Assembly (NCBI GenBank): GCA_948438085.1
Contig: CAOJKP010000002.1
Location: 1-32,020 of the forward strand
DNA: 32,020 bases
Reading direction: 5' to 3'
From: an uncultured Clostridium sp.
GTDB taxonomy: Bacteria > Bacillota > Clostridia > TANB77 > CAG-508
Below, piece by piece: positions 8,569 through 16,127 of this stretch (its first letter is position 1; every line of letters begins with the position of its first letter). The notes beneath the pieces are model-generated. The model was not told the origin of the DNA. It saw nothing but the letters and a program-made list of their open reading frames with translations, and searched no databases. Made by a program: the position numbers and the translations under genes.

Positions 8569-8685
8569 AAAAGTTTTTAATATGTACAATCTGAAAGTAA
8601 TTTTTTTATTTTGGCATATTACACATTTTGATACAACTAAATTTAAATGACTTTTAATTTTTAACAAAAATATTATTAGACATAT

Positions 8686-8711
8686 AAGAAGCACCCAGAA
8701 GGGTGCTTCTT
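8686..8711. terminator. Hairpin between convergent genes
   Basis: Perfect 11-base arms AAGAAGCACCC (8686-8696) and GGGTGCTTCTT (8701-8711) with an AGAA loop. It lies between the HAD gene (+) and the 51-aa gene (-) and can serve both; the downstream T-tract is modest on either strand. Confidence 0.65.
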
Positions 8712-8718
8712 GGGGGTT

Positions 8719-8874
8719 TTATAATACTAAACATCCAATTATAATGATTGCAATTGCAACAATTGCATATAACCCCCAATGGTTAGTTTCCTTTAAGATT
8801 TCTAAAAGAAGTTCTACTCCAACGCCTAAGGCTAACATAAATATAAGTGCTACTGCATTCTTTATAAATTCCAT
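8719..8874 (-). CDS. 51-aa small membrane protein, unknown
   Basis: An intact 51-codon ORF on the minus strand begins at ATG (complement of 8872-8874) behind AGGAGAG at a proper distance. It has a sigma-A promoter (8941-8969) and a hairpin after the stop, so it is a real transcription unit although short. The product has two hydrophobic segments, residues 6-24 ('NAVALIFMLALGVGVELLL') and 34-51 ('GLYAIVAIAIIIIGCLVL'), joined by a short polar turn 'EILKETNH'. This suggests a two-helix membrane hairpin. The function is unknown; a small toxin, a holin-like peptide or a membrane-complex subunit are all possible and cannot be separated here. Confidence 0.65.
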   Translation of the reverse strand: MEFIKNAVALIFMLALGVGVELLLEILKETNHWGLYAIVAIAIIIIGCLVL

Positions 8875-8895
8875 ACTGCTCTCCTATAATTAGGC

Positions 8896-8915
8896 GTAGT
8901 CAAAATATCGACTAC
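8896..8915 (-). other. Small hairpin in the 5' leader of the 51-aa gene
   Basis: GTAGTC (8896-8901) pairs with GACTAC (8910-8915) across an 8-base loop, between the minus-strand promoter and the ribosome site. The role is unknown. Confidence 0.35.
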
Positions 8916-8940
8916 TTGGTTAGTACAGTTTCATAAAATA

Positions 8941-8969
8941 ATTATACTATGATTTACATAAAAAAGCAA
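8941..8969 (-). promoter_or_regulatory. Promoter of the 51-aa gene
   Basis: On the minus strand, TTGCTT (complement of 8964-8969), a 17-base spacer and a perfect TATAAT (complement of 8941-8946). It gives a leader of roughly 60 bases. Confidence 0.6.
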
Positions 8970-9050
8970 ATAGCTAAAGTAATAGCTAGTGTAGTATAAA
9001 AATTACAACAAATATTTGATATATACAAATAGCTAATATGCGAAAAATAA

Positions 9051-9079
9051 TTGTATTTCTATAGATTTTGTGGTATAAG
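9051..9079 (+). promoter_or_regulatory. Promoter of cupin gene
   Basis: TTGTAT (9051-9056), 17 bases, TATAAG (9074-9079). The block 9047-9079 is nearly the same as the pepD promoter (29 of 33 positions by eye), but the right half of the pepD palindrome is missing. Confidence 0.55.
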
Positions 9080-9137
9080 TAAGTAAAGTAATCTAAGATA
9101 AAAATATGATATAAAAGTATAGAAAAGAGGAAATAAA

Positions 9138-9482
9138 ATGAAAATAGTTAAATTAAAGGATGCAAATGAATTTAGCAATAGCGATAATTGTAAAGGATTA
9201 GAATATCCATTAAACGATTCTGATATTAATTTTGCTACATCACAAATTACTGGTAGATATCCTGAAAAAGGTTATTGTGTAAATGAAAAATGTAAAGAAC
9301 TTATTTATGTGATAGATGGAAAAGGTACTTTAAATAAAAAAGATGAAATTATAAGCTTTGAAAAAGGTGATGTTATGCTAATTGAAAAGGGTGAATTATA
9401 TTATTGGAATGCTAATTGTAAAATTGTTATGCCTTGTACTCCAGCTTGGTATCCAGAACAACATAAGATGATTGAAGATTAA
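9138..9482 (+). CDS. Cupin-domain protein
   Basis: 114 aa single-domain cupin. The beta-barrel signature is visible in 'KELIYVIDGKGTLNKKDE' and 'ISFEKGDVMLIEKGELYYW', where the classical metal-binding histidines of cupin motifs are mostly absent, so metal binding is doubtful. The C-terminal 'CTPAWYPEQHK' is a recurrent ending in a branch of small clostridial cupins. The substrate or role is unknown. The ribosome site AGAGGAAA precedes the ATG and the aldo/keto reductase gene follows after 24 bases, so the two are probably co-transcribed from 9051. Confidence 0.8.
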   Translation: MKIVKLKDANEFSNSDNCKGLEYPLNDSDINFATSQITGRYPEKGYCVNEKCKELIYVIDGKGTLNKKDEIISFEKGDVMLIEKGELYYWNANCKIVMPCTPAWYPEQHKMIED

Positions 9483-9506
9483 ATATATGCAAATAGGAGG
9501 AACAAA

Positions 9507-10373
9507 ATGATAAATATTAAAGATATATTTCCATTAGGAATAGGGACGTTTAGAATAGATTTAAACCAAAAAGAAGCTAGCATGAATGCATTAGTTGAAT
9601 CATTCAATTTAGGACAAAACTATATTGATACTAGTTATTTATATGAAAAAGGAAAAGTAATGGCTTTTATTGGAGAGTTTATTAATAAAATTGGAAGAGA
9701 TAAACTTTTTATAACAACAAAAATAGAGCCAACGGTCGAAAAAATAACTGATATTGAAGAACAATTAAATAAATATTTGGAAGTAATGGGGATTGACTAT
9801 GTTGATTGTTTAATGTTGCATTCTGTTATTTACACAAAACTACCATTAATTCAAACATACAAAGAAATGAATAGAATGATAGAATTAGGAAAAGCAAAAA
9901 GTCTTGGATTATCCAATTCTAATCTTGAGCAATTAAAAGAAGTAAATAAATATTATCCAATCAATATTTATGAAGGTGTTTATAATTTAGAATGTAAATT
10001 AAATGAAGATATTGGAATTATAAATTATTGTAAAGAAAATAATATTATATTTTGTGCTTATCAACCTTTAAGAAGAAATAGGACAGCTAATAGAAACTAT
10101 TCCATATTAGTTGAATTATCAAAGAAATATAATAAAACACAAAATCAAATTATCTTAAATTGGATTATTAAAGAAAAGAAATTAAATGTATTAATAAAGA
10201 CCACAAATAGCAGTAGAATAAATGAAAATATAGATGCAATAAATTTTAAAATGGATACAGAAGATTATAATAAATTAAATTTATTTAGAGCAAAAGAATT
10301 TGATGATGTAATAATTGATTGGGAAGGAAAAAGTGGAATTACAGTTGATCAATTAGCCAATCAATTTGAGTAA
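9507..10373 (+). CDS. Aldo/keto reductase
   Basis: 288 aa (beta/alpha)8-barrel oxidoreductase. The catalytic tetrad is complete: D41 and Y46 in 'YIDTSYLYEKG', K72 in 'FITTKIEP', and H105 in 'CLMLHS'. 'GKAKSLGLSNSN' is the conserved strand-6 region, and 'NVLIKTTNSSRINENIDA' is the NADPH-binding end. The enzyme reduces an aldehyde or ketone with NADPH; the natural substrate is unknown. AGGAGGAAC gives a very good ribosome site. It follows the cupin gene and precedes a Nudix gene, so these may form one stress or metabolite-repair transcript. Confidence 0.9.
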   Translation: MINIKDIFPLGIGTFRIDLNQKEASMNALVESFNLGQNYIDTSYLYEKGKVMAFIGEFINKIGRDKLFITTKIEPTVEKITDIEEQLNKYLEVMGIDYVDCLMLHSVIYTKLPLIQTYKEMNRMIELGKAKSLGLSNSNLEQLKEVNKYYPINIYEGVYNLECKLNEDIGIINYCKENNIIFCAYQPLRRNRTANRNYSILVELSKKYNKTQNQIILNWIIKEKKLNVLIKTTNSSRINENIDAINFKMDTEDYNKLNLFRAKEFDDVIIDWEGKSGITVDQLANQFE

Positions 10374-10430
10374 ATAAAAGATGATGTAATTGAATTATAA
10401 TAAATGATTAAAAAAGAAAGGTTAAGAAAA

Positions 10431-10856
10431 ATGAAAATAGGAAAAGATTATATAGGAGTGGGAGTAGGAGCTTTTATATTAAATGAAAATAATGAACTAT
10501 TGTTACAAAAAAGGGCAGTACCAGCAGAACAGGGGTATTGGTGTATACCAGGTGGAAGATTAGAAATGTTTGAAGTTTTAAAAGACGCAGTAATTAGAGA
10601 AACAAAAGAAGAAACAGATTTGGATATAGAAGTAATCAAACTAATTGGTGTATGTGATCATATAATTAAAGATGAAAATGCACATTGGGTTGCAATGAGT
10701 TATTTATGTAAAATCAAAAGTGGAATTCCTAAAATAATGGAACCTAATAAAGCATCTGATATGAAATGGTTTGATTTAAATAATTTACCTGATAAATTAA
10801 CAATTACTACTAAAAAGGCCTTAGCAGATTATAAAAAAATGAATGATTTTAATTAA
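10431..10856 (+). CDS. Nudix hydrolase (third of three), substituted Nudix glycine
   Basis: 141 aa. The Nudix box is G42-x5-E48-x7-R56-E57-T-x-E60-E61-x-D63, so the usual glycine of REUxEExGU is Asp; the metal-binding glutamates are kept and activity is still likely. 'WCIPGGRLEM' and 'LLLQKRAVP' are typical of ADP-ribose/mutator-type Nudix enzymes. I chose ATG 10431 because GAAAGG lies at 10416-10421 with nine-base spacing. The in-frame ATG at 10404 lacks any ribosome site and would add a lysine/arginine-rich stub. The gene ends 44 bases before the LysR gene. Confidence 0.85.
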   Translation: MKIGKDYIGVGVGAFILNENNELLLQKRAVPAEQGYWCIPGGRLEMFEVLKDAVIRETKEETDLDIEVIKLIGVCDHIIKDENAHWVAMSYLCKIKSGIPKIMEPNKASDMKWFDLNNLPDKLTITTKKALADYKKMNDFN

Positions 10857-10900
10857 AAAGTGATATTCCAATAAGTTATAACAAAGATAGGAGTGATATA

Positions 10901-11776
10901 GTGATAAATTTTGAATTATATAAAATATTTAAAATTGTAGCAGACGAAGAGAATTTGACAAAGGCAAGTGAAATTTTGCATATATCACAACCTGCGGTAA
11001 CAAAGCATATTAAAAATTTGGAAAAAGAATTAAATGTACAATTATTTAAAAGAAGTAAATATGGAATGATATTAAATGAAAATGGTAAGAAATTATATTC
11101 ACAGATAAAAGAGCCTGTAAATGCTATTTTAAAATCAGAAGATATATTTAATGTGCATAAAACAATAAATTTAGGTATCCATGTAAATATGCCTAGTAAA
11201 ATTTATGATGGTGCAATTTTAAAATACTATGATAATAACAAAAATAATATTATAGATATTCATAAATTAACAGCTAAAAATATATTTTTAAGATTAAAAA
11301 CACAAGAAATAGATCTTGCTTTTTCTAAAAAATATAGTGATGAAATATATGATTCAAAAGAAATTAAATTTATAAAAATTGGAGAATTACATGATGTATT
11401 TATTGTAAACTGTAATTCAAAATATCTAAATAAAAAATTTTCTAAAGATGATTTAAAAAATACAACAATTTATACATTGAAAAAATTTTCGAGTGCATAC
11501 CAAAATTTAATAAAAGTACTTGAATATAATTCCAATGATGTAATTAATATTAATAATATAAGTTATACTGCTATGATTGAATTATTAAAGAGTAGAGATG
11601 TAATAACAGTTATAACGAAAGAATATATAGAAGAAAAAATAGCCAATAATGAATTGAGTATTTTAGATGTTGGGTTTTTACTTCCCAATGCCGAATTTGG
11701 AGTATATTATAATGTTAATAATAATAAAGAATTAAAAGAATTAATTGAGATACTAAAAAATAATTGTAAAGTATAA
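10901..11776 (+). CDS. LysR-family transcriptional regulator (intact copy)
   Basis: 291 aa with a GTG start behind AGGAG. The N-terminal winged helix-turn-helix is clear ('KASEILHISQPAVTKHIKNL', about residues 20-40), followed by a linker helix and a LysR substrate-binding domain with 'FLRLKTQEIDLAFSK' and 'TAMIELLKSRDVITVITKE'. It is a dimeric or tetrameric DNA-binding regulator responding to an unknown small molecule. The stop codon overlaps a palindrome, ATAACTTTAAGTTAT (11773-11787), that begins a regulatory element in front of the next gene. The most likely target is therefore that downstream gene, in tandem rather than the usual divergent arrangement. A degenerate paralogue lies at 25943-26806. 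Confidence 0.92.
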   Translation: MINFELYKIFKIVADEENLTKASEILHISQPAVTKHIKNLEKELNVQLFKRSKYGMILNENGKKLYSQIKEPVNAILKSEDIFNVHKTINLGIHVNMPSKIYDGAILKYYDNNKNNIIDIHKLTAKNIFLRLKTQEIDLAFSKKYSDEIYDSKEIKFIKIGELHDVFIVNCNSKYLNKKFSKDDLKNTTIYTLKKFSSAYQNLIKVLEYNSNDVININNISYTAMIELLKSRDVITVITKEYIEEKIANNELSILDVGFLLPNAEFGVYYNVNNNKELKELIEILKNNCKV

Positions 11777-11818
11777 CTTTAAGTTATGTTTTGCTAATGA
11801 ATATGTATTTTACATAAT
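11773..11818 (+). promoter_or_regulatory. LysR-type operator element, copy 1
   Basis: The palindrome ATAACTTTAAGTTAT (11773-11787, a T-N11-A type site) is followed after fixed spacing by AATGAATA (11796-11803), GTATTT (11805-11810) and ACATAAT (11812-11818). The palindrome centre is about 64 bases before the predicted transcription start, the classic LysR recognition-site position. The same element with identical spacing recurs at 26809-26854. Confidence 0.7.
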
Positions 11819-11837
11819 TTTAAATTGATAGTACAAT
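11809..11837 (+). promoter_or_regulatory. Promoter of the 11880 gene
   Basis: TTTACA (11809-11814), a 17-base spacer and TACAAT (11832-11837). The -35 box is embedded in the end of the operator element, consistent with LysR-dependent activation. Confidence 0.6.
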
Positions 11838-11879
11838 AATATTGTTTTCAAAAAAATATTAAGGAAAGAGGTAATCAAT

Positions 11880-12377
11880 ATGGCAGAGATAATTTTTTGT
11901 CAAAAGCAAACACGGTATGAATCAACAAAACCATTTGATAGGTGGGCAAGACTAATAGTTTATGAGGATGACGTTGGTGATTCTTTTGATTCCATAAGTC
12001 CATTTCAATTTCTGTTTAAGCAAAGCCTTATTATTGGGGCAAAACTAATGCCTGTTGGCATTAGTGAAACTGGAGAAAATTTTATGGAAGCCGAAAAAGA
12101 TTACAAACTACATGAAAAGGCAATAAAAGCATTGTTGGAACGTGAAGAATTAGAAATGAAAATAGATGTTATTTTGTATACATCTGTTTCACGAATAAAA
12201 GAAGCCTATTATGCTGATTATACCACAAAAATGGAACTGAAATGCGAACCTGATAAAAAAGAGATAACTTACTGGGCTACCTGTGGCGAAGACAACTGTG
12301 GATTGCTAATCGCTTTTGAGGATTTATCAATTTATAAGGAGGGGTTAGAATATTTAGAAGAAATATGGCGTAAATAA
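11880..12377 (+). CDS. Unknown protein under the LysR operator, atypical composition
   Basis: 165 aa, not recognised. It starts at ATG 11880 behind GGAAAGAGG. The product is soluble and acidic with 'PFDRWARLIVYEDD' near the N-terminus and two cysteines in 'WATCGEDNCGLLI' late in the chain. Base use is less AT-rich than the neighbours (GGC, CTG, GCC, CGT codons and one in-frame CGG arginine codon at about 11913), which suggests acquisition from another lineage. It sits directly downstream of the LysR operator and promoter and ends in front of a strong terminator, so it is a single-gene unit probably controlled by the upstream LysR protein. Confidence 0.7.
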   Translation: MAEIIFCQKQTRYESTKPFDRWARLIVYEDDVGDSFDSISPFQFLFKQSLIIGAKLMPVGISETGENFMEAEKDYKLHEKAIKALLEREELEMKIDVILYTSVSRIKEAYYADYTTKMELKCEPDKKEITYWATCGEDNCGLLIAFEDLSIYKEGLEYLEEIWRK

Positions 12378-12447
12378 AATGTAATATTATACATTTACTG
12401 ATAACTTTATTGAAATTGATAATGTATTACAAATGAATACAGTAATG

Positions 12448-12498
12448 AAATTGAATCCTAATGATTAGTTTTACTAACTATTAGGATTCAATTTTATT
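12448..12498 (+). terminator. Rho-independent terminator after the 11880 gene
   Basis: 15-base perfect arms (12448-12462 and 12480-12494) plus an inner five-base pair segment around a TTT loop, running into TTTTATT. Confidence 0.8.
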
Positions 12499-12518
12499 GT
12501 AAATCTTTAAAGAATAAT

Positions 12519-12547
12519 TGTATTTACACAAAGTTTATGATATAATT
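12519..12547 (+). promoter_or_regulatory. Promoter of the 28-aa ORF / DUF2000 unit
   Basis: TTGTAT (12519-12524), 17 bases, perfect TATAAT (12542-12547). The AATAATTGTATTT start is shared with the pepD and cupin promoters. Confidence 0.65.
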
Positions 12548-12620
12548 ACTATGAATAGGTAATAGCAAAAAGAATAATCTATATATTATATAAATATTAA
12601 TGAAATTAATAGGAGGTTAT

Positions 12621-12707
12621 ATGCTTAAATATCCCAGAAATATGCATGGCGGAAATTTATGGGCAAAAATAGAAGTGCTTGAAAATGTATTAGCTCCTTT
12701 ATTATAA
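12621..12707 (+). CDS. 28-aa small ORF with ideal ribosome site
   Basis: ATG at 12621 stands behind AGGAGG (12611-12616) with ideal spacing, and the ORF runs 28 codons to TAA at 12705-12707. The peptide begins 'MLKYPRNMHGGNLWAKIEV' and ends 'VLAPLL'. It lies between a strong promoter and the DUF2000 gene (33 bases downstream). It may be a leader peptide, a free small protein, or the surviving N-terminus of a larger gene; the GGC and CCC codons look unlike the surroundings. No family was recognised. Confidence 0.45.
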   Translation: MLKYPRNMHGGNLWAKIEVLENVLAPLL

Positions 12708-12739
12708 ATAAAATATAATTAATAAAGGAGTAAAAAATT

Positions 12740-13168
12740 ATGAATTATGAAGATAAAAAAATTGTAGGAATTATTGCATCAAATGTTGAACCAGCAATTG
12801 CTCTAAATGTAATTGGACATTTAGCTATTTCTATAGGAAAATATTCTAATGAAGAAATAATGGGGAAATCAATAATAACAGATAAATCAGGAATCAAACA
12901 TTTAGGAATAAGTAAATTTCCTTTTATAATAACAAAGGTGAAAGCAGGAAAATTAAAAAATACAATAGATTTAGCTAAAAACAATCCAAATTTATTAGTT
13001 GCAGATTATCCAAAAGACATGCTAGATACTAGAACAGATGATGAGCTAGTAGAATCAATTAATGCAAAAGAAAACGATAAATTAGAATACTTAGGTGCAG
13101 TAATTTATGGTGATACCAAAGATGTAGATGAAATAACAGGTAAATTTCAATTATGGAGAATAGATTAA
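12740..13168 (+). CDS. DUF2000 family protein
   Basis: 142 aa, single domain. 'KKIVGIIASNVEPAIALNVI' followed by 'GHLAISIGKY' is the characteristic DUF2000 opening (a fold related to peptidyl-tRNA hydrolase 2), and 'PFIITKVKAGKLKN' and 'LGAVIYGDTKDVDEITGKF' match the rest of the domain. The biochemical role of the family is not established, so tRNA hydrolysis should not be assumed. AAAGGAG precedes the start. The gene shares the promoter at 12519 and closes with the terminator at 13176-13210. Confidence 0.82.
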   Translation: MNYEDKKIVGIIASNVEPAIALNVIGHLAISIGKYSNEEIMGKSIITDKSGIKHLGISKFPFIITKVKAGKLKNTIDLAKNNPNLLVADYPKDMLDTRTDDELVESINAKENDKLEYLGAVIYGDTKDVDEITGKFQLWRID

Positions 13169-13175
13169 TTATTAT

Positions 13176-13214
13176 AAAAATACATATCTTTAACTAAGAT
13201 ATGTATTTTTATTT
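13176..13214 (+). terminator. Rho-independent terminator after the DUF2000 gene
   Basis: 15-base perfect arms (13176-13190, 13196-13210), five-base loop TAACT, right arm ending in five T and followed by ATTTATTTTTT. Confidence 0.88.
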
Positions 13215-13286
13215 ATTTTTTATTAATTAAGATAGAAATTTTTTATTTATTATGTTAAGATTATATATATTTATAGGAGAATGCAT

Positions 13287-14057
13287 ATGGAAAAAATAAT
13301 TTATAAAACTATAGATAATATAGAATTAAATGGAATATTAGAACAAAATGGAAGTGATACTTGTATTATAATGTGTCATGGTATTCGAGCTGGAAAAGAA
13401 GAAAATGGAAATTTTACAAAACTAGCAAAAGTATTAAATCAAAACAAAATCGATAGTTTTAGATTCGATTTTAGAGGTCATGGAGAAAATAAAAGCAAAT
13501 TTGATATAGTAACAATAGAAGGAGAAATAATAGATTTAGAGACTACTATAGAAAATGTTTCAAAAAGAGGATATAAAAATATTATTTTACTAGGAGCTAG
13601 TTTTGGAGGAGGAATAATTCCTCTTATAAATTTTAATAAATATTCTAATATTAAGGGATTAATATTATGGTATCCATGTTTAGTTTATAATAAAACAGAT
13701 TTATTTTGCGAGGAGAACATAAAAGAAACATTAGAAAAAGGATTTTTTGAAACAAAAAGTTTAAGAACAGGAAAAACATATATATTTACGAAAGAATTAA
13801 TGATGCAAACTACTAAATATAAACCATATGAAGCATTAATAAATAATTTATTACCTAAGTTATTTATACATGGAAATAAAGACAAGAATGTATATTATGA
13901 AAGTGTAGAAAAATGTGCAAACGACAGTATTAATTCAAAATTAATTATTATAGAAAATGGTACACATGGATTTTATGATAATGAGAACCATTTTAAATTT
14001 GTATTACAAGAAACATTAGAATATATAAAAACAATAATAAATAATTTCAAGAAATGA
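13287..14057 (+). CDS. Alpha/beta hydrolase (serine)
   Basis: 256 aa. The oxyanion-region strand 'CIIMCHGIRAGKEENG', the nucleophile elbow G-A-S105-F-G-G, the acid D199 in 'LFIHGNKDKNV' and H227 in 'IENGTHGFY' form a complete Ser-Asp-His triad. 'FRFDFRGHGENKSKF' is the usual second conserved loop. It is likely a cytosolic esterase or acyl-peptide-type hydrolase of unknown substrate. AGGAGA is at 13275-13280, so ATG 13287 (six-base spacing) is preferred over ATG 13281, which would touch the ribosome site. Confidence 0.87.
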   Translation: MEKIIYKTIDNIELNGILEQNGSDTCIIMCHGIRAGKEENGNFTKLAKVLNQNKIDSFRFDFRGHGENKSKFDIVTIEGEIIDLETTIENVSKRGYKNIILLGASFGGGIIPLINFNKYSNIKGLILWYPCLVYNKTDLFCEENIKETLEKGFFETKSLRTGKTYIFTKELMMQTTKYKPYEALINNLLPKLFIHGNKDKNVYYESVEKCANDSINSKLIIIENGTHGFYDNENHFKFVLQETLEYIKTIINNFKK

Positions 14058-14100
14058 TTACAATGAAGGTTTTGAATTGTTAGAAAATAAAAAATTGTGA
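14053..14100 (+). pseudogene. Relic of a Nudix gene 3' end
   Basis: Bases 14062-14088 match 5779-5805, the end of the second Nudix gene, at 25 of 27 positions. In the matching frame they read 'NEGFELLEN' against 'NEGFEWLEN', then stop at TGA 14098-14100. No Nudix box or start is present upstream, where the alpha/beta hydrolase is encoded. It looks like the leftover tail of a deleted Nudix paralogue. Confidence 0.5.
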
Positions 14101-14129
14101 AAGAATATGGAAATAAGAAGGTGGAAATA

Positions 14130-14489
14130 ATGGAATATGAAAAAGACTTAAGAATATCTGATATGATGAAAATGCAAAATATATTATGGGAAAAAAATAA
14201 AAATGATTGGGATCCAATGGAAGAAAAATATGCAAGAAATTCATTGTTATGGATGATGGAAGAAGTTGGAGAAGTAATAGCAATTATAAAGAAAAAAGAT
14301 GATAATGCAATTATGAATAATGAAGACGTAAGAAACAAATTTGTAGAAGAAATGTGTGATGTATTAATGTATTATAATGATACATTATTAAGATATAATA
14401 TAACTGCAGATGAAATTTCTAGTGCGTATATAAAAAAGCATGATAAAAATATAAAAAGAAATTTTAAAGAAGAATATAAACAAATATAG
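14130..14489 (+). CDS. MazG-like nucleotide pyrophosphohydrolase
   Basis: 119 aa all-alpha NTP-PPase domain protein. The metal motif is E44-E45-x2-E48 in 'WMMEEVGEVI' and E73/E74-x2-D77 in 'VEEMCDVLMYY', as in MazG/dCTPase-like housecleaning enzymes; it would act on a non-canonical or excess nucleoside triphosphate. I use ATG 14130 behind AAGGTGG. A GTG at 14097 is in frame, but it lies within the Nudix relic and has no ribosome site. It is the third type of nucleotide-sanitising gene in this 10 kb (with Nudix and HAD genes). Confidence 0.83.
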   Translation: MEYEKDLRISDMMKMQNILWEKNKNDWDPMEEKYARNSLLWMMEEVGEVIAIIKKKDDNAIMNNEDVRNKFVEEMCDVLMYYNDTLLRYNITADEISSAYIKKHDKNIKRNFKEEYKQI

Positions 14490-14594
14490 CGAAAATTAAT
14501 ATACAAAATAATTTAATTTTTTTTATTATAATACTATATATTTTAAAAAATTTATGTTATAAAATATATAGAAGTATATTTTTAGGAGAAACTA

Positions 14595-15662
14595 ATGAAG
14601 GAAACAAATGCAAATAATTTAAAACCAAGAGTTATAGAACTTTTTAATGGTATGATATCTGGGAATAATGTTTTTGAAGGTTTTTATAGTGAAGATGATA
14701 TGACAGATAAACTATCAAACAAAATTAAAGTTATATGTACAGATGAGGTTCCATTTAATGATTTTGGGGAGTGGAATGGTAGATATGGCATTTTATCATT
14801 AAAGCCAGAAGTTATAGAAGGAATTTCTGTGCATACAAAAACAAAAGAAGAAACAAAAGTAATACTTTTACAGCAATTATTACATGTTGTATCAGATAGA
14901 GATAGTGAGTCTGGACTGGATAAATATAGATTATTTAAAGATGAAAAAAGAAAAAATGGGAAATCCATTGATAATGGAATGAGTATGGAACTAGCAGAAA
15001 GGATATTAGGGGTAAAAACAAATGGATATTCAAAAGAAAAAGGCGTATATAATATATTTTCTACTTTATATGGAGAAGAAACATTTATTAGTGATTACAT
15101 AACAGGAGGAGATACAATACAAGAACATATAAAAGATAATTATGGGGATACTATTTTAAAATTTTTTAATTTAGTAATATATAATCTAGATGTACTAAGA
15201 AGCTATGAAGATAAAATAAAAATGTGTGGTAAAACTGCAGATAAAAAATCTAAAGTAGAAGAATACAAAGCCGCTAAAGATAAATATGAAGGAATATTAG
15301 ATGCTACATTGGAAAAAATGATAAAAAGGAAATTAAGATTAACACCAGATATAAATGGAAAATATGATTTATTATGCAAATTAAAACAATCAAATTATAA
15401 AAATGAAATTGCAGGACTAAATATACAAAATGCAATAGATGAGATACTTGCTAAAATTACAGAAGAATTAATTGATGAAGAACAATTAACCAATATTGAG
15501 TCAAAAGTTATGGTTGCTACGAATGAAATAGGACTTACTGATATAAAGAAACAAGCAGCCAATATAAAACAGTTATTAATAAGTCAAAGTATTGAAAAAA
15601 ATAGAAAGCAAGAACATAATCAACCTGAAATAGGAAACGAAAATAGCTATAGAGGAGAGTAA
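14595..15662 (+). CDS. Unknown 355-aa protein, degenerate zincin-like layout
   Basis: Not recognised with confidence. The central region 'ILLQQLLHVVSDRDSESG' followed by 'DNGMSMELAERILG' resembles the order of an HExxH helix and the downstream 'NEGxxE' region in a family of clostridial zincin-like proteins. The glutamate of HExxH is missing (LLHVVS), so catalysis is unlikely. The C-terminal third is charged and helical. AGGAG precedes the start after an AT-only promoter region (14490-14594, with TATAAT-like boxes but no clear -35). The next gene starts four bases after this stop, so it heads a tight operon. Confidence 0.65.
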   Translation: MKETNANNLKPRVIELFNGMISGNNVFEGFYSEDDMTDKLSNKIKVICTDEVPFNDFGEWNGRYGILSLKPEVIEGISVHTKTKEETKVILLQQLLHVVSDRDSESGLDKYRLFKDEKRKNGKSIDNGMSMELAERILGVKTNGYSKEKGVYNIFSTLYGEETFISDYITGGDTIQEHIKDNYGDTILKFFNLVIYNLDVLRSYEDKIKMCGKTADKKSKVEEYKAAKDKYEGILDATLEKMIKRKLRLTPDINGKYDLLCKLKQSNYKNEIAGLNIQNAIDEILAKITEELIDEEQLTNIESKVMVATNEIGLTDIKKQAANIKQLLISQSIEKNRKQEHNQPEIGNENSYRGE

Positions 15663-15666
15663 AGTA

Positions 15667-16116
15667 ATGGAAGTTATAAGTATTGAAACAAGAAAAGCTT
15701 ATGCAGAAATATTAGAAGTATTAAAAAACTTACCAATACAATATAAAAATGAAATACCAAGTCAAATTATAGAAATATTTGAAAAAGAAAAAATGTATGG
15801 ATATGCTATTTTATTAGACAAAAATAATTTAATAAGTAAACAAACTTTAAGGAAAGAAACATTAGAAATATTAGCAATGTTAAACTACCAGTATTGGTGT
15901 AAAAATGAAGGGTTAAAAAATAGATTATATGAAATATATAACTCAAATGAAAATATATCACAAAATATATTAGATATAGAAAATGTGGTAAGCAAATCAC
16001 GTGAGCAAAATATAAGTCTTGCAATAAGAAAAGAAAATATATTTACAAGAATTATTAATAAAATTAGGTTTTTTTTACAAAAACTAAAAAATACTGAAAC
16101 TTTTAATATAGAGTAG
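15667..16116 (+). CDS. Unknown 149-aa protein
   Basis: Soluble, largely helical protein of unknown function. The segment 'LRKETLEILAMLNYQYWC' in the middle is the most family-like stretch; the C-terminus is basic and aromatic ('RIINKIRFFLQKLKN') and may touch membrane or nucleic acid. There is no catalytic motif. It is separated by four bases from the gene before and 11 from the J-like gene after, so the three were probably selected together. Composition is native (very AT-rich, AGA arginines). Confidence 0.6.
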   Translation: MEVISIETRKAYAEILEVLKNLPIQYKNEIPSQIIEIFEKEKMYGYAILLDKNNLISKQTLRKETLEILAMLNYQYWCKNEGLKNRLYEIYNSNENISQNILDIENVVSKSREQNISLAIRKENIFTRIINKIRFFLQKLKNTETFNIE

Positions 16117-16127
16117 GAGGATGTATA

